From Budorcas taxicolor (Eukaryota; Chordata; Mammalia; Artiodactyla; Bovidae), in assembly GCF_023091745.1 (NCBI RefSeq), contig NC_068922.1, forward strand, positions 24,094,001-24,158,000: 64,000 nucleotides of DNA, written 5' to 3'. Within the stretch, counting starts at the first letter, position 1, and every line of letters starts with the position of its first letter. The notes under the pieces were generated by a model. That model worked only from the letters and a program-made list of their open reading frames with translations, was not told the DNA's origin and did no database searches. The position numbers and the translations under genes are program-made. Shown here piece after piece: positions 55,354-64,000 of this stretch.

Positions 55354-57737
55354 TTTTTTTTTTATTTATTTATTTATTTTTTTTTTTTTTAAGACCAAAG
55401 CAGGTGTATTTCTATTGGACTACCTGATACAGAGGATAGTGTAGTATGGATGGACAGTATGAATGACAAGTAATACAAATATATTTTATTTGAAATAAAC
55501 AAAAATGCTTACACAAATCAACAGGTCACTTAAAAATAAACTCTTGCTTGACTGTATTACTCAGCAAAAACAAAGCCAAAACACAAACACCCTTCTTTTT
55601 TGACGTGTGTTTGGAGGAAGACACTACTCGGTTTTTAAAAAACTGACCTTCCCTTAAGGCCTGGTCATAGAAGTGTAAACAATGTAAATGAATCCACCAT
55701 TACCAGTTGTCATATCATATCTATGTCACCTGTGTATTCTGAGATCACACCTGTACCTGCCAATAAACCTGGGAAGGGTTGCTATATCACAGTTATATTT
55801 GAGTTGGCAGGCAGGACTGAGGAAGAGTAATTTGGAATAAGTATTACATCCTATTTAGAACAAATCACTAGTATTCCCTTAAATAACAGGTTACAATAGA
55901 AAGATACTGCCTGAAACTTATCCTTTTCACTTTGGTTCATTTTTAGTTTTTTGTTTGTGATTAACATAGTTGTTTGATTCATTCACTTATAGAACAATCC
56001 TGCCACAAAGTATTAAAGCACAAGATACCTATTATTCCTTCAACATCTGCATTTCTTCAAGTTTTATACTCTACTATACCCCTAGTATGTCAGCAGTTTT
56101 CGAATATTAAAAAAACAGTAATAAAAATGGATAACACTCTTCTAAAAATGCACGTCTATAACTATAATGGTACTAGGTGGGAAGGAGACAATGAGGGAAA
56201 GGGAAAAAGCAAACATGTTGATGTAGGGAATGTGGTTCAAGTCTTTGGATTTAAAAACAACTTCCCCAGAGAAGTTGGCTATGATGGAATTTCCAGAAAA
56301 CTTCCTTGGCCTCCAAAATGAACCCGAAAAGCCCCAATCCAAACATATGAAACTACAGTTAAGAGATGTTATAAATGATGATCAAAGCAACTGGAGGGAG
56401 AAGGATGAATGTGTCTTCCATTCAGCTACAGTTTGCAGCACAGCCTCTTTAGCTGTTGGTCAATCAGTAAAAACCACTGAACACCAGAAGTACTTTGAAG
56501 GATGGGGTGGAAAAGTACTGAATATATTACCTGTCTATGTCAGTAACAGGGCTTCATGGCTAGGAAAATTTTCTAAACAGTAAAATGACTCCAGGGTAGA
56601 TATCTCTCTCCATCATTAAATGTGGCAGAATTAAAAAAAAAAAATTTAAAAGTAGATATAGTGAAAACAAAATTACAAGGCAGAAAACACAAAAGAATCA
56701 AGACAATGCTCTAGGTTCAACAGTATTCCATTAGGCTAGAAAACCTGTTAACTTTTGAAAGCCCTAGCAAAATATCACTCTTGTTTATAAATCACTTATT
56801 TATCATATGACCACACGCTGAATCCTTTCTTTCCATGTACTGAAGAATCCTACATTCAGCCTTTAAGCATTCTGCATTTCTTTGCCAATCTTGTAGCTGA
56901 GTATCTTGTTCCAGTCGACTTTGGTGCGGGTAACAGGAAGTTGCCGGCGCAAGGCTTTGAATGTGGTGTCTGACATTGTTTGATAGTTTTCACTAATTGC
57001 TGTCTGATACTCATTTTCTGCATGCTCTATGATTTTAATAAATTCCTTGGCAGTCTGGGCTTCATTCGAAACAGTTACTGAATCCTGTACATCTTTATGA
57101 CTAACCAACTGAACATTGCCATCTTCATAATAGTGAACCTGAATCTTAAGTACTCCAACCACCTGGGCTGTAGGTGGTGTGATGGTGAACTTCCATTCTG
57201 ATCTCCAGCGACCATTCCAGAAGTTTTTAGGCTGAAACTGGTGGCTTTCAATACATGCAATAATGGTCTGTTGCCCATCTATAGTTTTAGCATAAACAGT
57301 ACAGAAGCCGTTGGAATAATGATCTTTCACATAGGCCCTTAAAGCACTGTCACAGGATTCTCTCCAAGACTTCAGACCTCCGTCTACTTCTTCTGGCTGG
57401 GGGTCACTTGCTTCTTTCCGTAAGTGATCAAACTTAAAGGAAATTTTGTTTCTTGGATCTAAAAATCTGCTATTACCCAGGTCACCATGTTCTGTAATTA
57501 AGACCTGATCTTCATATCCTTCTATCTTCACAGGCGTGAACTGATCCATGTTATACTGGGCAAACGCATGTGCCGCCCCTTCCCTGAGGAGATTATCATT
57601 ATTAAGTAGTAGCCGGACATCGTTGAACACTTCATTGAATTCCCCTGGCGGTGCATGAGTGATAAATTTAGCAGCTATGCGTACCTTCTCCTCATCCGAC
57701 ACCCGATCCTCGAAGTCGGCCATCTTGGGCTGCTCTC
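55354..57737 (-). pseudogene. CAPZA1: Full-length processed retrocopy of CAPZA1
   Basis: The copy has every hallmark of L1-mediated retroposition. A perfect 12-bp TSD, AAGAAATTTTTA, lies at 55342-55353 and 57738-57749. A T-rich, partly interrupted poly(A) tail in reverse occupies about 55354-55391. A 3' UTR of about 1.47 kb (55392-56862), a complete CDS and about 14 bases of 5' UTR (57724-57737) follow. Introns are absent, whereas the parent gene is multi-exonic. The target abuts TTTTTAA, close to the L1 endonuclease preference. The right flank is a reverse L1 3' end. Whether it is transcribed cannot be told. Confidence 0.95.
56863..57723 (-). CDS. CAPZA1: Intact F-actin-capping protein alpha-1 ORF in retrocopy
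   Basis: CAPZA1 pairs with CAPZB to form CapZ, which caps actin filament barbed ends. The frame has 286 codons, the exact family length, with no stop or frameshift from MADFEDRVSDEEKV to SYKIGKEMQNA. Alpha-1 rather than alpha-2 is indicated by ASDPQPEE and AKTIDGQQ. The amphipathic C-terminal tentacle (about residues 255-286), which contacts actin, is complete. The start context is strong: A at -3, G at +4 (CCCAAGATGG). By memory it differs from human CAPZA1 at about five positions (5, 113, 215, 230 and 266 region), some of which may be normal bovine residues. No promoter is recognised: upstream DNA is L1. It may be a young neutral copy or a functional retrogene. Confidence 0.85.
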   Translation of the reverse strand: MADFEDRVSDEEKVRIAAKFITHAPPGEFNEVFNDVRLLLNNDNLLREGAAHAFAQYNMDQFTPVKIEGYEDQVLITEHGDLGNSRFLDPRNKISFKFDHLRKEASDPQPEEVDGGLKSWRESCDSALRAYVKDHYSNGFCTVYAKTIDGQQTIIACIESHQFQPKNFWNGRWRSEWKFTITPPTAQVVGVLKIQVHYYEDGNVQLVSHKDVQDSVTVSNEAQTAKEFIKIIEHAENEYQTAISENYQTMSDTTFKALRRQLPVTRTKVDWNKILSYKIGKEMQNA

Positions 57738-57749
57738 AAGAAATTTTTA

Positions 57750-58020
57750 ATATGTTTTATGTTAGGGTATAATTGATTAGCAATGTGTTAGTTTCAGATG
57801 TATACGAAAGTGATTCGGTTATGGTTATACTTATACATATATCTATTCTTTTCAAATTCTTTTCCCACTAAGCTGTGGCATAACATTGAGCAGAGTCCCC
57901 TTTGCTATACAGTAGGACCTTGTTGCTTATTCATTTAAAATATAGTGGTGTGTACATGTCAATGTCAGATTCTCTAATTGTCCCTCTCCCACTTCCCCTC
58001 TGATAATGATAACTTCAGTC
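57750..58020 (-). mobile_element. L1 3' end
   Basis: GGGTATAATTGATTAGCAAT, TGCTATACAGTAGGACCTTG and ATGTCAATGTCAGATTCTC belong to the reverse L1 3' end. The CAPZA1 retrocopy lies at its edge. Confidence 0.85.
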
Positions 58021-58021
58021 T

Positions 58022-58300
58022 CTAAGTCTGTGCCTCTTGGCAGCTAAGAAATTTGTTGACCTCAGATTGCTTAGGTGGTTATGGAATTTTCTGGTGAGCC
58101 AGAGAATGGAGGCTTGTATACTATGTTGCCTCATCTATACCCAAAGACCACAGTGGGAGCCCCACTACCACACCTGGCACAGACAGCACAGCTACAGCAT
58201 GAAGAAGAAGCTTGCTACACACAAAACACACAAGCCACAAGGAGTTAACCTTTTTCCTCTAAGCTATTTCAAGTTATTTTCATTATTTACAAGTTAAGAG
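58022..58300. other. Short intergenic gap
   Basis: Includes an 86-codon open frame at 58037-58297 (+) with no recognisable domain; not called as a gene. Confidence 0.35.
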
Positions 58301-58303
58301 TCT

Positions 58304-60350
58304 TCAGTTCAGTTCAGTCGTTCAGTCATGTCCTGACTCTTTACGACCCCATGAATCGCAGCACGCCAGGCCCCCCCTGTCCATCACCAACTCCCGGAGT
58401 TCACCCAAACTCGTGTCCATCGAGTCGGTGATGCCATCCAGCCATCTCATCCTCTGCTGTCCCCTTCTCCTCCTGCCCCCAGTCCTTCCCAGAATCAGGG
58501 TCTTTTCAAATGAGTCAACTCTTTGCATGAGGTGGCCAAAGTATTGGAGTTTCAGCTTCAGCATCAGTCCTTTGAATGAACACCCAGGACTGATCTCCTT
58601 TAGAATGGACTGGTTGGATCTCCTTGCAGTCCAAGGGACTCTCAAGAGTCTTCTCCAACACCACAGTTCAAAAGCATCAATTCTTCACTGCTCAGCTTTC
58701 TTCACAGTCCAACTCTCACAGCCATACATGACCACTGGAAAAACCATAGCCTTGACTAGACGGACCTTTGTTGGCAAAGTAATGTCTCTGCTTTTGAATA
58801 TGCTGTCATAACTTTCCTTCCAAGGAGTAAGTGTCTTTTAATTTCATGGCTGCAATCACCATCTGCAGTGATTTTGGAGCCCCCAAAAATAAAGTCAGCC
58901 ACTGTTTCCACTGTTTCCCCATCTATTTCCCATGAAGTGATGGGACCAGATGCCATGATCTTAGTTTTCTGAATGTTGAGCTTTAAGCCAACTTTTCCAT
59001 TCTCCTCTTTCACTTTCATTAAGAGGCTTTTTAGTTCCTCTTCACTTTCTGCCATAAGGGTGGTGTCATCTGCATATCTGAGGTTATTGATATTTCTCCC
59101 AGCAATCTTGATTCCAGCTTGTGTTTCTTCCAGTCCAGTGTTTCTCATGATGAACTCTGCATAGAAGTTAAATAAGCAGGGTGACAATATACAGCCTTGA
59201 CACACTCCTTTTCCTGTTTGGAATCAGTCTGTTGTTCCATGTCCAGTTCTAACTGTTGCTTCCTGACCTGTAAATAGGTTTCTCAAGAGGCAGGTCAGGT
59301 GGTCTGCCATTCCCATCTCTTTCAGAATTTTCCACAGTTTATTGTGATCCACATAGTCAAAGGCTTTGGCATAGTCAATAAAGCAGAAGTAAATGTTTTT
59401 CTGGAACTCTCTTGCTTTTTCCATGATCCAGTGGATGTTGGCAATTTGATCTCTGGTTCCTCTGCCTTTTCTAAAACCAGCTTGAACATCAGGGAGTTCA
59501 CGGTTCATGTATTGCTGAAGCCTGGCTTGGAGAATTTTGAGCATTACTTTACTAGCATGTGAGATGAGTATAATTGTGCGGTAGTCTGAGCATTCTTTGG
59601 CATTGCCTTTCTTTGGGATTGGAATGAAAACTGACCTTTTCCAGTCCTGTGGCCACTGCTGAGTTTTCCAAACTTGCTGACATATTGAGTGCAGCACTTT
59701 CACAGCATCATCTTTCAGGATTTGAAATAGCTCAAATGGAATTCCATCCCTTCCACTAGCATTGTTCATAGTGATGCTTTCTAAGGCCCATTTGACTTCA
59801 CATTCCAGGATGTCTGGCTCTAGGTGAGTGATCACACCATTGTGATTATCTGGGTCACTAAGATCTTTTTTGTACAGTTCTTCTGTGTATTCTTGCCACC
59901 TCTTCTTAAACCTTCTGCTTCTGTTAGGTCCATACCATTTCTGTCCTTTATCGAGCCCATCTTTGCATGAAATGTTCCCTCGGTAACTCTAATTTTGTTG
60001 AAGAGATCTCTAGTCTTCCCATTCTGTTTTTTTCCTATTTCTTTGCATTGATCTCTGAGGAAGGCTTTCTTATCTCTCCTTGCTATTCTTTGGAACTTTG
60101 TGTTCAGATGCTTATATCTTTCCTTTTCTCCTTTGCTTTTCACTTCTCTTCTTTTCACAGCTATTTGTAAGGCCTCCCCAGACAGCCATTTTGCTTTTTT
60201 GCTTATGGTCTTGATCCCTGTCTCCTGTACAATGTCACGAACCTCATTCCATAGTTCATCAGGCACTCTGTCTATCAGATCCAGTCCCTTAAATCTATTT
60301 CTCAGGTCCACTGTATAATCATAAGGGATTTGATAAGGTCATACCTGAAT
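58304..60350 (-). mobile_element. BovB LINE, longest copy (about 2.05 kb)
   Basis: Contains, on the minus strand, the linker after the endonuclease (60311-59832: VPDELWNEVRDIVQETGIK), the RT domain (59835-59224, with FIDYAKAFDYVDHNK) and, after one stop, the YADD region (59205-58756, RYADDTTLM) and C-terminus. Breaks seen: a frameshift near 59832; TGA at 59224-59226 replacing the Trp of the usual TTDWF text; and a deletion of about 14 bases near 58806. The endonuclease domain is missing through 5' truncation. Confidence 0.94.
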
Positions 60351-60351
60351 G

Positions 60352-60755
60352 GAATTCACACATAATGAAAGCTGCTGTCTGTGCAGCTTATGCAGGTCTC
60401 CATATTGCTTGACCCTACCTCCACACTTTGATTCTTGCTCTATGGATATTCCACCTATCACTTTGTCTTTTCACACCACTGGCTGCCCCTACCTACTCTG
60501 TAGTGTGGCTTCAGCATGACACCCACTACAGCCATAATTCGAGGAGCTATCGTGGTTCCAGTGATTGGATTGGAGCACCAGATATACAGCTTCTCCCACT
60601 TCTTCTGGGCTCTAAGAAAACACTGAAACATTGATCATAGGACTGGCTTCTCCAGCACCCACTTAATGGGCTAGGTAATCCAGTCTGGAAGTGTGGTACA
60701 GTCCATGAATTGGCTTTTGCTACACACCCACAAACAAGGCCTTTAAACATCTCAC
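60352..60755. other. Unassigned segment beside BovB
   Basis: Fairly balanced composition, no repeat family recognised, no coding signal. May belong to the LTR-like remnant on its right. Confidence 0.35.
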
Positions 60756-60759
60756 AATT

Positions 60760-61255
60760 CTAAGGATGCCTGGGCAGTTCTCTTAGTCTAAACAGGCTCA
60801 TCTGGGACTGGGGGGTATAGAATGAAGTAACAGGTCTATTTGTTGGCAGGCTGGTTGTTCTTGCCAGGGAGGATCCTTGTGGGGAAGGCTTCACCCACAT
60901 ATCTGACAGTTGGCTCAGTGTCAGTTGAGACAACTCTATGACTGTCTCCTCACTCAGCAAATTAGCCCAGGGTCATTTTCGTGGTGGTAGAAGTTCCCAG
61001 CAGCAAGAGAAGGCAAACCCAGATGCGCAAACACTTCTCAACCTCTGTTCAGTGTCATACTTGCTAATGTTCCCTTGGCCAAAGAAAGTCACATGATCAA
61101 ACCCAGATTCAAGGGTTTGGTCTTGGCTGGAGAAATATATTCCTCCTCTTGCTAGGAGTTGCTGTACATTCACATTTCAAAGGACCATGCAGTCAGGAAT
61201 GGGAGGAATTACTGTGACCATTTTTGCAAACAGTCTACCACAGGGTGTTAATGCC
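60760..61255 (-). mobile_element. Probable MLT1-like (ERVL-MaLR) LTR remnant
   Basis: Read in reverse, blocks such as TGATCATGTGACTTTCTTTG, CTTCTCTTGCTGCTGGGAAC and GAGGAGACAGTCATAGAG resemble MLT1-type LTRs. Non-coding and strongly diverged. Confidence 0.45.
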
Positions 61256-61259
61256 TGCT

Positions 61260-62390
61260 AAGGTGAACTTTGGAGATCAGAAGGAAGAGGACAAGATCCA
61301 CAGGCAAACTCTCTTCTTCCTTCCCAGTGAACCATTCTGAGGTGTACTGGTTCCACATAGTTACCTGGAGATGTCCTGGGTGACCGTGCAGCTGTCTTGA
61401 TAGACTTTCCTCCTTCCTTATTCCTCATTCCCTGCCCTTGCTGCCTGGGACTGTACTCACCAACAAAGCATTGCAAAGAGGATTTTGTTCAGCTTTGTTT
61501 CATAAGTATTCAGAGTTAAAACACTTTTCTATCAGATTCTTGAGAAGATAATGTAATGTTTCTGGGAGATACTCCATAAATAGTAACTTTTGTTATCTTT
61601 TATTATTCTTATTACTAACAAAAATATTTCACAACAATAAAATCTGAACTTTAAAAGTAGAAATGATCTGGGCCACGTTCTCAAATCACACTGTAGCAAA
61701 ATGAAAAATTAGTAAGTCTCAAGAAAATGTAAACTGATGGAAATAAAAAACAAGCAAACAAAAGATGAAACCCACAAAGTTTCCTAAATAGCATCTAGTC
61801 AATAATACAAACTGTTTATAAAATAGATGGAAAGATACTATTTAAGAATCTCCATGGTATGTAGCATTCACACGATTAAATTCCTTAGTGGTCTTGATAA
61901 ACAAAAAAACATAAAGTGAGTATTAGATCTGTGATTTCAGGGAAAAGAACAAAAACAGACCCAAGGAGAGAGATGACCAAGATAACTGGGCTGTGCTGCA
62001 ATCTGCTTTTATTGGCTCATGAGAGATGCTTGTTCAATTTTCAGGAACTTGGTAAAGTGATTGTGAAACTCAGCCATGATTAATGATTAAAAATTTCATT
62101 ATATAAACTTGAATCCACTGTATAAAAGATGAAAGTAATAAATACTCAAGCCATCACTTTCTATTTTACTCCATTTCACTATTATATATGTTCTTGAGTT
62201 CACCGATGTCTTTGGATCTGTATAGTGGAAATACTACATAATGGTGTCCTACTGAGCCTCTATTCCCAATTCTGCATTCCCTGATATTCCACTGGCAGCT
62301 GGATATTAGCCACAGTGGAAGAATTTACACCATGGTATTTGGCAGTGCTGCCAGTCAGAAACATCTCCTCTTCCTCCTCCTTTTCTACAT
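61260..62390. other. Intergenic, nothing recognised
   Basis: A-rich in 61500-62150. No gene or named repeat. Confidence 0.4.
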
Positions 62391-62395
62391 AAGTA

Positions 62396-62575
62396 AGTGA
62401 AAGTCACTCAGTCATGTCTGACTTTTTATTGTATAGTTCATGGAATTCTCCAGGCGAGAATACTGGAGTGGGTAGCCTTTCTCTTCTCCAGGGGATCTTC
62501 CCAACCCAGGGATCAAACCCAGGCCTCCCACATTGCAGGCAGATTCTTTACCAGCTGAGCCACAAGGGAAGTCCC
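62396..62575 (-). mobile_element. Bov-tA SINE
   Basis: AAGTGAAAGTCACTCAGTCA to CAGCTGAGCCACAAGGGAAG. Confidence 0.92.
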
Positions 62576-62584
62576 TTTTTAGGG

Positions 62585-62640
62585 TTCAGTTCAGTTCAGT
62601 CGCACAGTTGTGTCTGACTCTTTGCGACCCCATGAATTGC
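62585..62640 (-). mobile_element. BovB 3'-terminal scrap
   Basis: GTTCAGTTCAGTTCAGTCGC to GACCCCATGAATTGC: about 55 bases of BovB 3' end, immediately before a second, longer BovB in the same orientation. Confidence 0.82.
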
Positions 62641-62652
62641 TTATAGTTAGGG

Positions 62653-63695
62653 TTCACTTCAGTTCAGTCACTCAGTCGTATCCGACTCTTTGCTACCCCA
62701 TAAATTGCAGCACGCCAGGCCTCCCTGTCCATCACCAATTCCCAGAGTTCACCCAAACTCACGTCCATTAAGTCAGTGATGCCATCCAGCCATCTCATCC
62801 TCTGTTGTCCCCTTCTCCTCCTGACCTCAATCCTTCCCAGTATTAGAGTCTTTTCCAATGAGTTAACTTTTCTCATGAGGTGGCCAAAGTATTGGAGTTT
62901 CAGCTTTAGCATCATTCCTTCCAAAGAACATCCAGGACTGATCTCCTTTAGAATGGACTGGTTGGATCTCCTTGCAGTCCAAGGGACTCTCAAGAGTTTT
63001 GTCCAACACCACAGTTCAAAAGCATCAATTCTTTGGTGCTCAGCTTTCTTCACAGTCCAACTCTCACAGCCATACATGACCACTGGAAAAACCATACCCT
63101 TGACTAGACGGACCTTTGTTGGCAAAGTAACGTCTCTGCTTTTGAATATGCTATCTAGATCGGTCATAACTTACCTTCCAAGGAGTAAGCGTCTTTTAAT
63201 TTCATGGCTGCAATCACCATCTGCACTGATTTGGGAGTCCAAAAAATTAAAGTCTGACACTGTTTCCACTGTTTCCTCATCTATTTCCCATGAAGTGATG
63301 GGACCAGATGCCATGATCTTAGTTTTCTGAATGTTGAGCTTTAAGCCAACTTTTTCACTCTCCTCTTTCACTTTCATCAAGAGGCTGTTTAGTTCTTCAT
63401 CACTTTCTGCCATAAGGGTGGTGTCATCTGCATATCTGAGGTTATTGATATTTCTCCTGGCAATCTTGATTCCAGCTTGTGCTTATTCCAGCCCAGCATT
63501 TCTCATGATGTACTCTGCATATAAGTTAAATAAGCAGGGTGACAATATACAGCCTTGACATACTCCTTTTCCTATTTGGAACCAGTCTGTTGTTCCATGT
63601 CCAGTTCTAACTGTTGCTTCCTGACCTGTAAATAGGTTTCTCAAGAGGCAGGTCAGGTGGTCTGGTATTCCCATCTCTTTCAGAATTTTCCACAG
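62653..63695 (-). mobile_element. BovB LINE fragment (about 1.04 kb)
   Basis: Encodes BovB C-terminal and YADD-region text on the minus strand in three frames (63674-63483, 63413-63171, 63167-62664), broken by two interruptions. AGGGTT lies at both ends, a possible short TSD. Confidence 0.9.
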
Positions 63696-63751
63696 GGTTA
63701 AGTTATCTTTTCTACAGAGATATTGTTAAACATTTACCAGCTTGCCACTGA

Positions 63752-63781
63752 CTGCTGCTGCTGCTGCTGCTGCTGCTGCTA
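63752..63781. repeat. (CTG)n microsatellite, about 10 units
   Basis: Uninterrupted CTG run that is the AGC tail (in reverse) of the Bov-A2 SINE to its right. Likely length-polymorphic. Confidence 0.92.
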
Positions 63782-64000
63782 AGTCACTTCAGTCATGTCT
63801 GATTCTGTGTGACCCCAGAGACGGCAGCCCACCAGGCTTCCCCGTCCCTGGGGTTCTCCAGGCAAGAACACTGGAGTGGGTTGCCATTTCCTTCTTCAAT
63901 GCATGAAAGTGAAAAGTGAAAGTGAAGTCTCTCAGTCGTGTCCGACTCCTAGCAACCCCGTGGACTGCCGCCCACCAGGCTCCTCTGTCCATGGGATTTT
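63752..64000 (-). mobile_element. Bov-A2 SINE, cut by the window end
   Basis: First unit from the CTG run to GGGTTGCCATTTCC at about 63890, then the linker GTGAAAAGTGAAAGTGAAG and a second unit that runs past base 64000. The true end is outside the window. Confidence 0.94.

Noticed and set aside
55974..56583. Two plus-strand open frames of 115 and 117 codons
   Set aside because: They lie antisense to the retrocopied CAPZA1 3' UTR and show no family signal.
56863..57723. CAPZA2 or the authentic CAPZA1 locus
   Set aside because: Residues such as ASDPQPEE favour alpha-1 over alpha-2. The absence of introns plus TSD and poly(A) tail exclude the parent gene.
31579..60350. BovB reverse transcriptase as a possible active gene
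   Set aside because: Every copy is 5'-truncated, lacks the endonuclease and has stops or frameshifts, so none can encode a complete protein.

Overview
This window is nuclear DNA from a ruminant, most likely a bovid. The evidence is the dense load of ruminant-type mobile elements: BovB (RTE) LINEs, Bov-tA and Bov-A2 SINEs with AGC/CTG tails, CHR-type tRNA-Glu SINEs, and L1 3' ends of the cetartiodactyl type. The species cannot be fixed from the sequence. There are no bacterial-style operons, phage genes, CRISPR arrays or rRNA genes.

Layout. 1-36.3 kb is intergenic: old L1, L2, MIR, MER20 and MaLR LTR remnants, overlain by younger BovB, CHR and Bov-tA insertions, many still showing target-site duplications (TSDs). 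36.3-41.4 kb has no young transposons and holds the one ordinary protein gene, OTUD1: a single-exon deubiquitinase gene with a CpG-island promoter, a 483-codon CDS at 38698-40149 (+), and a 3' UTR ending near 41390. 41.4-55.3 kb is repeat-rich again and includes a three-layer nest of retroposons at 47.17-50.47 kb. 55354-57737 is a complete L1-mediated retrocopy of the CAPZA1 mRNA (actin capping protein alpha-1) on the minus strand. It has a perfect 12-bp TSD, a poly(A) tail and an uninterrupted 286-codon reading frame. 57.7-64 kb holds L1, two long BovB fragments, an LTR-like remnant and a Bov-A2 SINE cut by the window end.

How the parts relate. OTUD1 and the CAPZA1 retrocopy are unrelated in function. 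BovB supplies the reverse transcriptase that is thought to move the Bov-A SINEs, which share its 3' end; L1 is the likely source of the CAPZA1 retrocopy. No BovB or L1 copy here is intact.

I found no convincing undescribed molecular system. The observations most worth checking are the intact CAPZA1 retrocopy, the overlap of the OTUD1 ETGE motif with a GTGAGT splice-donor hexamer, the TATA-like box only 28 bp before the OTUD1 start codon, and the nested insertion at 47-50 kb. Family names were assigned by eye from memory of consensus sequences, so element edges are approximate unless a TSD is given.
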